A stretch of DNA of 64,000 bases from Mobilicoccus massiliensis (GCF_000826525.2 NZ_LN651331.1:218323-282322); one strand, 5' to 3'. Counted from the stretch's first letter, positions 16,244 through 28,014 are shown. The notes: generated from the letters alone by a model not told the origin. Program-made: numbers and translations.

Positions 16244-16933
16244 TCACTCCTCGTCGTCGTCCTTCGGCTCGGGCGCGTGGGGGTTGAGCAGGCGTTCGAG
16301 CTCGTGTTCCCGGTCGGTGGCGGTGACGAGGATGAGTTCGTCGCCCACCTCGAGCACGTCGTCGGTGCTGGGAGCGATGGCCCGCTGTTGGCGCACGAGA
16401 CACGTGAGCACGGTGTCGGCGGGCCACGGCACGTCGCCCGCCCGGTAGGTCGCCCACGGGCTGCCCTCGGGGAGGGTGAGTTCGACCAGTACCGCCTGCG
16501 ACTGCTGGAACTCGAAGATCCGCACGAGATCGCCGACGCTCACGGCCTCCTCGATGAGGGCGGTCATGAGACGCGGGGTCGAGACCGCGACGTCGACCCC
16601 CCAGGCGGAGTCGAACATCCACTCGTTCTTGGGGTTGTTGACGCGGGCAACCGTGCGGGGCACCCCGAACTCGGTCTTGGCGAGGAGCGACACGACGAGG
16701 TTGGCCTTGTCGTCGCCGGTGGCGGCCACGACGACGTCGCAGTTCTCCAGCCCCGCCTCCTCGAGGGAGGTGAGCTCACAGGCGTCGGCGAGCAGCCAGG
16801 AGGCATCCGGCACCCGGGAGGACTGCACGTCGGCGGCGTCGCTGTCGATGAGCAGCACCTCGTGACCGCTCGCGATGAGCTCGCGGGCAATGGACCGGCC
16901 GACGCTGCCGGCTCCGGCGATGACGACGCGCAT
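16244..16933 (-). CDS. TrkA-family (RCK) potassium regulatory protein, copy 2
   Basis: 229-residue cytoplasmic NAD(H)/nucleotide-binding subunit of a potassium uptake system. N-terminal Rossmann domain: MRVVIAGAGSVGRSIARELIASGHEVLLID with the GxGxxG loop and acidic residue after strand 2. A C-terminal RCK-C domain follows from about residue 140 (LPEGSPWATYRAGDVPWP...IAPSTDDVLEVGDELILVTA). It ends in an acidic tail. AAAGGA lies ahead of the ATG at 16933. It follows the other TrkA gene by 32 bases on the same strand. No TrkH/KtrB channel gene is in the window; the KimA-like permease is the only transporter nearby. Confidence 0.9.
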   Translation of the reverse strand: MRVVIAGAGSVGRSIARELIASGHEVLLIDSDAADVQSSRVPDASWLLADACELTSLEEAGLENCDVVVAATGDDKANLVVSLLAKTEFGVPRTVARVNNPKNEWMFDSAWGVDVAVSTPRLMTALIEEAVSVGDLVRIFEFQQSQAVLVELTLPEGSPWATYRAGDVPWPADTVLTCLVRQQRAIAPSTDDVLEVGDELILVTATDREHELERLLNPHAPEPKDDDEE

Positions 16934-16965
16934 GGGTGTCCTTTCGAGTCGGGCGGTTCGGGCCG

Positions 16966-17631
16966 TCAGTCGCGCTCGGCCGGGGGCTCGAGCAGGACGT
17001 TCTCGACGGCGTGCAGGGCCTCGGACTCGCAGATGACGTGGAGCACGTCGAGCTCCTGGAAGACGGTGTCCGGCCCGGGGATGTGGCCCTGGTCGAGCCG
17101 GGTGTAATAGGCGATGCGCGCCCCGCTGCGCTGCTCCATCTCGGCCATGCGGTGACCGATCCACTGGGCGTGCGCGGGCACCTCGGCGAGCACGACGCGC
17201 CCGGTGGGGTCGGTGTACTGGGGGACGGCGCCGATGGGCAGCAGCCGGCGCATGATGCGATCGGAGGTCCATCGCACGGTGCCGACGGTGGGGATACCGA
17301 GACGCTGGAAGACCTCGGCGCGGCCTGGGTCGTAGATGCGGGCGACGACGTTGTCGACGCCGTAGGTCTCGCGGGCGACGCGCGCGGCGAGGATGTTCGA
17401 GTTGTCGCCGCTGCTCACCGCCGCGAAGGCGTACGCGTTCTCGATGCCGGAGCGCACGAGGGTGTCGCGGTCGAATCCGACGCCGGTGACGCGTCGGCCC
17501 TGGAAGTCGGGGCCGAGGCGGCGGAAGGCGTCCTTGTCGCGGTCGATGACCGCGACGTCGTGGCCGCGGGCCTCGAGGCTGCCGGCGAGGGCGGCCCCCA
17601 CGCGGCCGCAGCCCATGATGACGAAGTGCAC
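16966..17631 (-). CDS. TrkA-family (RCK) potassium regulatory protein, copy 1
   Basis: 221-residue RCK protein. Rossmann start MHFVIMGCGRVGAALAGSLEARGHDVAVIDRD, conserved GVGFDRDTLVRSGIENAYAFAAVSSGDNSN and RIYDPGRAEVF segments, then an RCK-C domain (GRVVLAEVPAHAQWIGHRM). The start is GTG at 17631. There is no Shine-Dalgarno, but TAGCGT lies exactly six bases upstream, suggesting a leaderless transcript. It is divergent from the KimA-like permease with a 70-bp shared promoter region. Two non-identical TrkA paralogues in a row are common in actinobacteria and probably form a heteromeric ring. Confidence 0.9.
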   Translation of the reverse strand: MHFVIMGCGRVGAALAGSLEARGHDVAVIDRDKDAFRRLGPDFQGRRVTGVGFDRDTLVRSGIENAYAFAAVSSGDNSNILAARVARETYGVDNVVARIYDPGRAEVFQRLGIPTVGTVRWTSDRIMRRLLPIGAVPQYTDPTGRVVLAEVPAHAQWIGHRMAEMEQRSGARIAYYTRLDQGHIPGPDTVFQELDVLHVICESEALHAVENVLLEPPAERD

Positions 17632-17637
17632 GAGGCC

Positions 17638-17694
17638 ACGCTACGACGACTGCGGCTCACCGGTGCACGCGGATGCGCCCGTCGGGCCTACATT
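17638..17694. promoter_or_regulatory. Back-to-back leaderless promoters (trkA / KimA-like)
   Basis: On the minus strand TAGCGT (17638-17643) ends six bases before the trkA GTG. On the plus strand TACATT (17689-17694) ends seven bases before the permease GTG. Both fit the actinobacterial -10 pattern TANNNT at leaderless distance, and neither gene has a ribosome site. Clear -35 elements are not seen. Confidence 0.6.
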
Positions 17695-17701
17695 GTTGCC
17701 C

Positions 17702-19726
17702 GTGTCAGATCTGACCCGCGCCCTCAAGCGCCTCGTCGTCGGCCGCGCCATGCGCAGCGACCGCCTGGGGGAGACGCTCCTACCGAAGCGGATCGCGCTC
17801 CCGGTCTTCGCGAGCGACGCGTTGTCGTCGGTCGCCTACGCTCCCGACGAGATCTTCCTGACGCTCGCCCTGGCCGGCGGGGCGTTCGCCGCGATGCACT
17901 CCTGGCAGATCGGCCTGGGCGTCGTGTTCGTCATGGTCGTCGTCGTGGCCTCCTACCGGCAGAACGTCCACGCCTATCCGTCGGGCGGCGGCGATTACGA
18001 GGTCGCGACGGTCAACCTCGGTCCCAAGGCGGGGGTGACGGTCGCGAGTGCGCTGCTCGTCGACTACGTCCTCACCGTGGCGGTGTCGGTGAGCTCGGGC
18101 GTGCAGAACGCGGCCGCGGCGATGCCGTTCCTGCGGGGGCACGAGGTGTGGGTGGCGCTCGCACTCGTCGCGCTGCTCACCGCGATGAACCTGCGCGGGG
18201 TGCGCGAGTCGGGTTCCGCGTTCGCGGTGCCCACCTACGCGTTCATGATCGGCATCATCGGCATGGCCCTGTGGGGCAACGTGCGTGCGGCGATGGGCAC
18301 CCTGCCCGAGGCACCGAGCGCCCACTTCGAGCTGCGCCCCGAGCCCGGTTACGAGATGCTCACCGGCATCGCGTTCGTGTTCCTGCTGCTGCGGGCCTTC
18401 TCCTCGGGGTGCGCGGCCCTCACCGGCGTCGAGGCCATCAGCAACGGCGTGCCGGCGTTCGAACGTCCCAAGAGCCGCAACGCCGCGACGACGCTGGTGA
18501 TGATGGGGACGATCTCGGTCGTCATGCTCCTGTCGATCATCGCGCTCGCACGGCGCACCGGCGTGCAGTTCGCCGAGGACCCGGCCACGCAGCTCTTCGA
18601 GAACGGCCGGCCGGTGGGCGCGGACTACGTGCAGGAGACGATCATCGGGCAACTCGCCCACACCGTGTTCGACAACTTCCCCCTGGGCGTCGTCGTCATC
18701 GCGGTGTGCACGGGCGTCATCCTCATCCTCGCGGCCAACACGGCGTTCAACGGGTTCCCGGTGCTCGCGTCGGTGCTGGCCAAGGACGGGTTCCTGCCCC
18801 GCCAGCTCTCCCAGCGGGGAGACCGGCTCGCGTTCAGCAACGGCATCCTCATCCTCGCCGGGTCGGCGATGCTGCTGATCTTCCTGTACGACGCCGAGGT
18901 CACCAAGCTCATCCAGCTCTACATCGTCGGGGTGTTCGTCTCGTTCACCCTGAGCCAGATCGGCATGGTGCGGCACTGGAACCGGTACCTCGACGACGTC
19001 GTCGACCCGCGTGAGCGCGGTCGGGTGTACCGCTCGCGGGTCATCAACCTGGTGGGTGCCGCGATGTCGGGCACCGTGCTGCTCGTCGTGCTCGCGACCA
19101 AGTTCGTGCGCGGCGCCGGCTTCGCGATCGCGGCGATGGTCGTGTTGTTCTTCATCATGCTCGCGATCGACAAGCACTATCGGCGGGTGTCGGAGGAGCT
19201 GGAGCTCTCCGCGGACCGGGGCCAGGAGCGAGCGCTGCCCTCGCACGTGCACGCCGTCGTGCTCGTGAGCAAGATCCACAAGCCGACGATGCGGGCCCTC
19301 GCCTACGCGCGGGCCTGCCGCCCGTCGGTGCTGGAGGCGCTCACGGTCGCCGTCGAGCCCGATCGCACCGACGACCTCATCGCGGAATGGGACGATCTCG
19401 ACATCCCCGTGCCGCTCAAGGTCCTCGACTCGCCGTACCGCGAGATCACGCGGCCGGTCGTGGACTACGTCAAGTCGATCCGCCGCTCGAGCCCCCGGGA
19501 CGTCGTCACCGTCTACGTCCCCGAGTACGTCGTCGGGCACTGGTGGGAGCAGGTGCTGCACAACCAGAGCGCCTTGCGGCTCAAGGCGGCCCTGCTGTTC
19601 ACTCCCGGGGTGATGGTGGTCAGCGTCCCGTGGCAGTTGCGGTCCTCCGAGGGGGCCGAGGAGTGGTTCACCGGCGGTCGGTCCTCGACCTCGTCGGTCC
19701 GCGGGCCGGGACGGGGGCGGCGATGA
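17702..19726 (+). CDS. APC-superfamily permease, KimA/YdaO-like potassium importer
   Basis: 674-residue membrane protein. About twelve hydrophobic helices occupy residues 30-480, and a soluble C-terminal region follows from about 490. It resembles the KimA (YdaO) branch of the APC superfamily rather than classic amino-acid permeases: compare LPVFASDALSSVAYAPDEI, SYRQNVHAYPSGGGDYEV and LLVDYVLTVAVSVSSGVQNA with the corresponding KimA segments. KimA is a proton-coupled, c-di-AMP-inhibited potassium importer. Divergent TrkA genes strengthen the potassium reading. The GTG at 17702 appears leaderless. The end overlaps the methyltransferase start (ATGA). An amino-acid substrate cannot be excluded from sequence. 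Confidence 0.8.
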   Translation: MSDLTRALKRLVVGRAMRSDRLGETLLPKRIALPVFASDALSSVAYAPDEIFLTLALAGGAFAAMHSWQIGLGVVFVMVVVVASYRQNVHAYPSGGGDYEVATVNLGPKAGVTVASALLVDYVLTVAVSVSSGVQNAAAAMPFLRGHEVWVALALVALLTAMNLRGVRESGSAFAVPTYAFMIGIIGMALWGNVRAAMGTLPEAPSAHFELRPEPGYEMLTGIAFVFLLLRAFSSGCAALTGVEAISNGVPAFERPKSRNAATTLVMMGTISVVMLLSIIALARRTGVQFAEDPATQLFENGRPVGADYVQETIIGQLAHTVFDNFPLGVVVIAVCTGVILILAANTAFNGFPVLASVLAKDGFLPRQLSQRGDRLAFSNGILILAGSAMLLIFLYDAEVTKLIQLYIVGVFVSFTLSQIGMVRHWNRYLDDVVDPRERGRVYRSRVINLVGAAMSGTVLLVVLATKFVRGAGFAIAAMVVLFFIMLAIDKHYRRVSEELELSADRGQERALPSHVHAVVLVSKIHKPTMRALAYARACRPSVLEALTVAVEPDRTDDLIAEWDDLDIPVPLKVLDSPYREITRPVVDYVKSIRRSSPRDVVTVYVPEYVVGHWWEQVLHNQSALRLKAALLFTPGVMVVSVPWQLRSSEGAEEWFTGGRSSTSSVRGPGRGRR

Positions 19727-21018
19727 GCGCAGCGAGGGAGCCCAGGGGCGGTTCGGAATCGCGACGCGGCCGCCCGAAGGAGTCGCTCGTCGGCGCCGAG
19801 TCGGAGGTCGACCTCACCGACATCGCGCACGGGGGCCACGCCGTGGGCCGGGTCGAGGGCCAGGTCGTGTTCGTGCGCCACGGCCTGCCGGGTGAGCGGG
19901 TGCGGATCGTCGTCACCAAGGGCCGCGAGGGCGACCGGTTCGTCTTCGCCGACGCCGTGGAGGTGCTGCGGGCCTCCGAGCACCGGGTCGAGCCGCGGTG
20001 CCCGGTCTCGGGACCGGGAGGGTGCGGGGGTTGCGACTTCCAGCACGTCGCCCTGCCGTACCAGCGCGAGCTCAAGGCGCACGTCGTCGAGACGCAGCTC
20101 GCCCGCCTCGCCGGTCTCGATCGGCGGGTCGAGGTGCGGCCCGTCCCCGGCGACGAGGACGGCCTGAGGTGGCGCACGCGAGTCGAGTTCGCCGTGGACG
20201 AACAGGGCCGGGCCGGGCTGAGGCCCCAGCGCAGCCACGACGTCATCCCTCTCGCCGACTGCCCCATCGCCACGCCGGGGGTCGTCGGCACGGGCGTGCT
20301 CGCCGAGGAGTGGCCGGGCATGCGTGCGGTCGACGTCATCGCACCGTCGGTGGGGGAGGCCGTGCTCGTGCCGATCCCCACCGACGACGAGATCGAGGTG
20401 GAGGTCGACGGCGTACCGGCGGCCGAGCAGTTCGTCGTCGAACGCGTCGAGGGTGAGCGCTGGGCCGGCGAGTTCGAGGTCCACGCCCGCGGCTTCTGGC
20501 AGGTGCACCCGGGAGCGGCCGCGACCTTCGTCGACCACGTGCTCGACCTGCTCGCGCCGCGCCCGGGGGAGCGTGCGCTCGACCTCTACGCGGGTGTCGG
20601 CCTGTTCGCGCGGGCGATCGCCGACGCGGTCGGGCCCGAGGGCGCGGTGCTCGCGGTCGAGGGCGACGAACGGGCGTGCACCTCGCTCGCCGCCGACGCG
20701 GCCGACCTCGAACAGCTCGAGGTCCGACACGACGCGGTCGGCACCGCGCTCGCCCCGCTCGTCGAGGGCGGTGACGAGGTCGACCTCGTCGTCCTCGACC
20801 CACCCCGGGTCGGAGCCGGGGCGGAGGTCGTCACCGACCTCTGCGCGATGGGCCCGCGCGCGATCGCGTACGTCGCCTGCGACCCCGCCGCCCTCGCCCG
20901 CGACCTCGCGACGGCGGCCGAGCACGGGTACGTCGCCACCGACATCACCGGCTTCGACGCGTTCCCCATGACCCATCACGTCGAGACCATCGCCCTGCTC
21001 GAGCCCGCACGACGCTGA
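19723..21018 (+). CDS. TRAM-domain class I SAM RNA (uracil-5-) methyltransferase
   Basis: 431-residue TrmA/RlmD-type enzyme that makes 5-methyluridine in tRNA or 23S rRNA. An N-terminal TRAM OB-domain (about 28-85) is followed by a [4Fe-4S] site from Cys93, Cys101, Cys104 and Cys180 (CPVSGPGGCGGCDF; LADCPIA). The C-terminal Rossmann methyltransferase has LDLYAGVGLFA (SAM loop), LDPPRVGAG and the catalytic region YVACDPAALARD. The ATG overlaps the permease stop by four bases. Whether it modifies tRNA or rRNA cannot be read from sequence; many actinobacteria carry this single homologue next to the same permease. Confidence 0.9.
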   Translation: MSAAREPRGGSESRRGRPKESLVGAESEVDLTDIAHGGHAVGRVEGQVVFVRHGLPGERVRIVVTKGREGDRFVFADAVEVLRASEHRVEPRCPVSGPGGCGGCDFQHVALPYQRELKAHVVETQLARLAGLDRRVEVRPVPGDEDGLRWRTRVEFAVDEQGRAGLRPQRSHDVIPLADCPIATPGVVGTGVLAEEWPGMRAVDVIAPSVGEAVLVPIPTDDEIEVEVDGVPAAEQFVVERVEGERWAGEFEVHARGFWQVHPGAAATFVDHVLDLLAPRPGERALDLYAGVGLFARAIADAVGPEGAVLAVEGDERACTSLAADAADLEQLEVRHDAVGTALAPLVEGGDEVDLVVLDPPRVGAGAEVVTDLCAMGPRAIAYVACDPAALARDLATAAEHGYVATDITGFDAFPMTHHVETIALLEPARR

Positions 21019-21178
21019 ACGGCGCTGAACGGCGCGCCTGGTGTGCGGTCCGTTCGCGGGCCACGGCCGGCCGCCGCAACCCGACGGCGAGTTCGGCGGC
21101 GAACGGCAGGGAACTGCGAGAGGATCGGACGTGTGCCGCACGCGGTCGCGCACGCCCGTGTGGTTGAATAGAGGCAGT

Positions 21179-21228
21179 TGTCTCGATGTCGAGAGACTTC
21201 GCGCTCCGGCGCCGCTCTCGACGAGACA
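21179..21228 (+). promoter_or_regulatory. Long interrupted inverted repeat upstream of acnA
   Basis: Left arm TGTCTCG-atg-TCGAGAG (21179-21195) pairs with right arm CTCTCGACGAGACA (21215-21228): 14 pairs with a three-base bulge and a 19-base GC-rich loop. It ends 43 bases before the acnA GTG. It could be a structured leader or, because each half is itself nearly palindromic, a pair of operator sites. Confidence 0.5.
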
Positions 21229-21271
21229 CCTGTCACGCATTGCGCGTAGGACTCAACGCGAAGGAGCACAG

Positions 21272-24085
<2,814 letters not shown>

Positions 24086-24107
24086 CGCACTGACGCGACG
24101 CACCGAC

Positions 24108-24143
24108 GCGGCCCCGGGACTCCTCACGGAGTCCCGGGGCCGC
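24108..24143. terminator. 16-bp perfect hairpin, bidirectional terminator
   Basis: 24108-24123 is exactly complementary to 24128-24143 around the loop TCAC. It lies between the convergent acnA and siderophore ABC operon and should end transcription from both sides. Confidence 0.85.
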
Positions 24144-24172
24144 TTGCTCACCCGCCGGGCCCGGCACGGCTC

Positions 24173-24955
24173 TCAGGCGACGACCGACAGGGGCACACCG
24201 GTGTGGTGCATCGCGACGAGTTGACCGTCGATCTCGTGCACGTCGATGTGCAGCCCGAAGACGTCGGCCAGGGTCGCCGAGGTCATGATCTCGGCAGGGC
24301 CCCCGTCGGCGACGATGCGCCCGTCGCGCAGGGCGATGATCCGGTCGGAGTACGCCGCGGCGACGTTGATGTCGTGGACGACCATGACGACGGTCTTGCC
24401 GAGTTCGTCCGCTGCGCGCCGCACCAGCCGCATCATGTTGGCGGCGTGCGCCAGATCGAGATTGTTCAGCGGCTCGTCGAGCAGCAGGTAGTCGGTGTCC
24501 TGGGCGATCGTCATCGCGACGAAGGCGCGCTGACGTTGACCACCGGACAACTGGTCGAGGAACCGATCGCGGAAGGGCACGAGGTCGAGGAACTCCAGCG
24601 CACGCTGGACGTGCTCGCGGTCCTGCAGGGTGGCGCGGCCGCCGGTGTGGGGGAAGCGTCCGAACGTGACGAGCTCCTCGACGCGCAGGCGGGCCGTGAG
24701 GTGGTTCTCCTGCCGCAGGATCGCGAGGGTGCGGGCCAGTTCCCGGCGGGAGGCGTTGGCGACGTCCAGCCCGCCGACCTCGATGCGGCCCGAGGTGGGC
24801 TGCAACAGGCGACCGATGATCGTCAGCAGCGTCGACTTGCCTGCGCCGTTCGAACCGACGAGCGAGGTGACACCGCCGGCGCGGATCTCGCCCGAGACGG
24901 GGCCGAGAACGGTGAGGTCGCCGTAGGTCTTGGTGACGTCGTCGAAGCGGATCAC
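24173..24955 (-). CDS. Siderophore ABC transporter ATP-binding protein
   Basis: 260-residue ATPase of the FepC/YclP type that powers ferric-siderophore import. Walker A GSNGAGKST (34-42), Q-loop AILRQENH, signature LSGGQRQRAFVAMTIAQ, Walker B YLLLDEPLNNLD and switch VVHDIN are all intact. The GTG at 24955 (MIRFDDVTKTYG) has AAGGAG upstream and overlaps the permease stop by four bases. It is the last gene of a four-gene operon (binding protein, two permeases, ATPase). Regulation by iron is inferred from the IdeR-like boxes ahead of the operon. Confidence 0.93.
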   Translation of the reverse strand: MIRFDDVTKTYGDLTVLGPVSGEIRAGGVTSLVGSNGAGKSTLLTIIGRLLQPTSGRIEVGGLDVANASRRELARTLAILRQENHLTARLRVEELVTFGRFPHTGGRATLQDREHVQRALEFLDLVPFRDRFLDQLSGGQRQRAFVAMTIAQDTDYLLLDEPLNNLDLAHAANMMRLVRRAADELGKTVVMVVHDINVAAAYSDRIIALRDGRIVADGGPAEIMTSATLADVFGLHIDVHEIDGQLVAMHHTGVPLSVVA

Positions 24956-25968
24956 AGGCTTCTCCTTCGAAGCAGGAGGTACAGGAAGCAGATGCCGCCG
25001 ACGAACTCGATGATCGTCGTGAGGAACCCGGCGGCGTAGAACACGTGCTGGAGCAGGAATTGGCCGCCGGCGAGGGCGATCACGCCCAGGGCGGTGGCCA
25101 TCGGTACGACGGCGGCGTGGCGGTAGGTGCCGGTCAGCTGGTAGGCCAGGGTGGCGATGACGAAGCCGAAGAACGTGAGCGGTCCGACGAGTGCCGTCGA
25201 GAACGAGACGAGGACCGCGATGAGGACGAGAGCCGCGGTCATCTCTCGCCGATGGTCGATCCCGATGCCGAGGGCGGCGTCCCGTCCGAGGAGCAACGCG
25301 TCGAGGATGTGACGCCGGCGCCAGGCGACGACCCCGGCGACGAGGCAGACGGCGAAGGCGAGCGGCAGGTAGCTCGCGTCGACGTCGGTGATGCGGCCGA
25401 ACAGCTCCACGGACAGCAGGTCGTAGTCGGTCGGGTGGAGAAGGCGTTCGAGGAACGTCGAAGCACTGCGAAACGCCATGCCGATGACGACGCCGACCAG
25501 CAGCAGCACGTGCATGCTGCCGAACGTCCCCGAGAACAGCCACCGGTAGAGGAGCACCGCGAAGAGCACCATCACCGCCGTCTGCGCGAGCAGCATGGGG
25601 ATGCCCTCGAGTTCGGTGAGGACGAGACCGCCGAACAGGGTGACGAGCACCGTCTGCAACAGCACGAACAGGCTGTCGAACCCCATGATCGACGGGGTCA
25701 GGATGCGGTTGTCGGTCACCGTGTGGAACAGCACCGTCGCCAGCGCCTGCGTGAACGCCGCGACGAGGATCGCGCCGGCCGTGGGAAAGCGCAGCGAGAA
25801 GGCGAACTCCACCGGTCCGACGACGAAGGCGAACAGGTAGGCCGACAGGGCGGCCACGGCGAGGGACCACGCGATGAGGATCCGCAGCCACGGGCGGGCT
25901 GCGCGGTCGCGGCGGTCCAGGGGAGCGCGCACCAGCGGCCTGGTGGCGGTCGTCTCAGGCGCTGACAC
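24952..25968 (-). CDS. Siderophore ABC transporter permease (FecCD family)
   Basis: 338-residue integral membrane subunit with about eight to ten hydrophobic helices and the BtuC/FecCD segments TDNRILTPSIMGFDSLFVL and SFSTALVGPLTFFGFVIATLA, the latter near the coupling helix to the ATPase. It starts at a GTG (25968) and overlaps the upstream permease gene by 14 bases and the ATPase gene by four. It resembles the YclO/FatC partner of petrobactin or enterobactin-class importers. It is expected to pair with the other permease as a heterodimer. Confidence 0.9.
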   Translation of the reverse strand: MSAPETTATRPLVRAPLDRRDRAARPWLRILIAWSLAVAALSAYLFAFVVGPVEFAFSLRFPTAGAILVAAFTQALATVLFHTVTDNRILTPSIMGFDSLFVLLQTVLVTLFGGLVLTELEGIPMLLAQTAVMVLFAVLLYRWLFSGTFGSMHVLLLVGVVIGMAFRSASTFLERLLHPTDYDLLSVELFGRITDVDASYLPLAFAVCLVAGVVAWRRRHILDALLLGRDAALGIGIDHRREMTAALVLIAVLVSFSTALVGPLTFFGFVIATLAYQLTGTYRHAAVVPMATALGVIALAGGQFLLQHVFYAAGFLTTIIEFVGGICFLYLLLRRRSL

Positions 25969-26989
25969 GAGAGCGGCTCCTCACGACGATGGCGACGAAG
26001 ACGACGGCGCCGACGACCCCGAGGATCACCGACGCCGGGATCTCCATCGGGGCGACGATCGTGCGGCCCACGAGGTCGCAGATCAGCAGGAGGACGGTGC
26101 CGGTGAGGGCAACCCAGGGCAGGTTCCGACGCAGGTCGTCACCGAGGAGCATCGACACGAGGTTGGGGACGACGAGCCCGAGGAAGGGGATGAAGCCCAC
26201 GACGACCGACGTGATGCCGGTGGCGAGGGCCACCAGGGCGGTGCCGAGGAGGACGACCGCGTGGTAGTTCACGCCCAGGTTGGTCGAGGTCTCCTCACCG
26301 AGACCGGCGACGGTGAACCGGTCGGCCGCGATCCACGCGGCGAGGGTGATGGCGGCCACGGCCCAGAGGGGCTCGTAGAAGCCCTCGACGATGGAGCTGA
26401 AGCCACCCGATCGCCACGCCGACATCGACTGGAGCAGGTCGAACCGCCCGGCGAGGAACGTCGAGATCGCCCCTACGACGGCGCCGAGCATGATGCCCGC
26501 GAGCGGGACGACGATGGAGTTGCGAACGGCGATGCGCCGCAGGATCGCGAGGAAGACCATCGTGCCGACGAACGCGCAGATGCTCGCGAGGACCATCCGT
26601 GCCATCACCGGCGCGGCCGGCCAGAGGATGAGGGTGAGCAGGATCCCGAGACCGGCCCAGTCGCTGGTGCCGGCGGTCGTGGGTTCGACGAACCGGTTCT
26701 GCGTGATCATCTGCATGATGACGCCCGAGACACTCATGGCGGTCGCCGCGAAGATGAGGGCGAGGGTGCGGGGGATGCGTGAGATGAGGAACATCCGCGC
26801 CTGATCCTGGTCGTGCAGCAACTCGGTGACGCGGATGTCGTAACCGCCGACGAACAGGGACGCGAGGGTGAGCACGACGGCCGCGACGCACAGCGCGGCG
26901 AGCAGCAATGGGACGTGCGCCCGCCGGGGACGGCCGAGAGCGGCCGGGGACGAATCCGGCCGCTCTCGGATGGTGGTGCCGGTGGTCAT
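25955..26989 (-). CDS. Siderophore ABC transporter permease (FecCD family)
   Basis: 344-residue permease and partner of the preceding entry. Conserved FecCD segments: RIPRTLALIFAATAMSVSGVIMQ, NRFVEPTTAGTSDWAGLG, VVPLAGIMLGAVVGAIS and VVVGFIPFLGLVVPNLV. Roughly nine hydrophobic helices. The ATG at 26989 shares one base with the stop of the binding-protein gene, so the operon is tightly coupled. It resembles YclN/FatD. The RVTELLHDQDQ segment after the first helix is the usual periplasmic loop of this branch. Confidence 0.9.
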   Translation of the reverse strand: MTTGTTIRERPDSSPAALGRPRRAHVPLLLAALCVAAVVLTLASLFVGGYDIRVTELLHDQDQARMFLISRIPRTLALIFAATAMSVSGVIMQMITQNRFVEPTTAGTSDWAGLGILLTLILWPAAPVMARMVLASICAFVGTMVFLAILRRIAVRNSIVVPLAGIMLGAVVGAISTFLAGRFDLLQSMSAWRSGGFSSIVEGFYEPLWAVAAITLAAWIAADRFTVAGLGEETSTNLGVNYHAVVLLGTALVALATGITSVVVGFIPFLGLVVPNLVSMLLGDDLRRNLPWVALTGTVLLLICDLVGRTIVAPMEIPASVILGVVGAVVFVAIVVRSRSRVSA

Positions 26990-27993
26990 CAGGAGGTGGC
27001 GCCCGCGGATACCCCGAGGGCGTCGGCGATCTTGGTGTAGGCGTCGGTGTAGGCCTGGATGCCCTCGGTGACGTAGAAGTTGTCGGCGAGGTAGACGATC
27101 GCGTCGTTCTTCATGAACGTCGTGTCGCTCCAGGCCTTCTGGGCGGCCACGGTCTGGCTCGCCGGGGTGGCGGTGTCACGGGTGGAGGAGACGGCCGCGT
27201 CGCGATCCATGACGATCATGAGGTCGGGGTTCTTCTGTGCGACGGTCTCGGGCGCGAGGCCGGAGTCCTGGTGGACCGACTCGTTGTTCGCCGCGGTGCC
27301 GAAGACGTCGGTGACCTTCAACGGCTGCAGGAGCACGCCGATGCGGCCGGCGCCGTTGTCGATCTTGCCGCCGTTGTGGTTGGCCAGGAACGCGGTCTGT
27401 CCGTTGCTCTTCTCGGCTGCGGCGGCGACGGCCGCGTCGAGGTCGGCCACGAGCTTGTTCGCCTCGGCCTGCTTGCCGAAGATCTCGCCGAGGGTGCGGG
27501 TCTGCTTCTTCAGGGCGTCGACGTAGCCGGCCTTCTCGGTGCTGGGGGCCAGGTCGATCACCGGCGCGACCTTCTGCAGGTTCGCCGTGACCTTCTGGAA
27601 CCGCTTGCCGCCGACGATGAGGTCCGGCTGCGCCTGGGCGACGACCTCCAGCTTTGGCTCGCGGTGGGTGCCGACGTCGAGGATGTCGCCGTCGTCCGCC
27701 CACTCCTTGAGGTTCTCGGGCAGGAGCTGCTTGGGGGCGGCGACGGGGGTGATGCCGAAGGCCTTGAGGGTCTCGAACGAGGAGTTGTCGAGGGCGACGA
27801 CGCGCTGGGGGTCGGTGGGGACCTCGACCTTGCCGTTGTTCGCCTCGACCGTGATCGTGGCGGGGCGGGCCGACGGCGACTGGGCGGCGCGGGCGGCCTG
27901 CTCCGTCCCGCCCCCACCTGAAGCGGCCGAACCACAGCCGGCGAGAGTGAGGGCGAGGGCCGTGGAGAGCACGGCAGGGGCGACGCGACGCAT
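26989..27993 (-). CDS. Siderophore-binding lipoprotein
   Basis: 334-residue extracellular binding protein. It has a lipoprotein signal peptide with lipobox LAGC (Cys20 after LSTALALTLAG), a Gly/Ser/Ala linker, then a type III periplasmic-binding fold. The motifs DPQRVVALDNSSFETLKAFGI and GKRFQKVTANLQKVAPVIDLAP are typical of the FatB/CeuE/YclQ branch that binds catecholate or petrobactin-type siderophores. It is first in the operon and has GGAGTCC ahead of the ATG. Two overlapping DtxR/IdeR-like boxes lie 22-55 bp upstream. The exact siderophore is unknown. Confidence 0.92.
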   Translation of the reverse strand: MRRVAPAVLSTALALTLAGCGSAASGGGGTEQAARAAQSPSARPATITVEANNGKVEVPTDPQRVVALDNSSFETLKAFGITPVAAPKQLLPENLKEWADDGDILDVGTHREPKLEVVAQAQPDLIVGGKRFQKVTANLQKVAPVIDLAPSTEKAGYVDALKKQTRTLGEIFGKQAEANKLVADLDAAVAAAAEKSNGQTAFLANHNGGKIDNGAGRIGVLLQPLKVTDVFGTAANNESVHQDSGLAPETVAQKNPDLMIVMDRDAAVSSTRDTATPASQTVAAQKAWSDTTFMKNDAIVYLADNFYVTEGIQAYTDAYTKIADALGVSAGATS

Positions 27994-28014
27994 CGAGGAC
28001 TCCTATCAGGGAAA

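Noticed and set aside
17632-17701. c-di-AMP (ydaO) riboswitch ahead of the KimA-like gene
   Set aside because: The whole divergent gap is 70 bp and the transcript appears leaderless, so there is no room for the aptamer.
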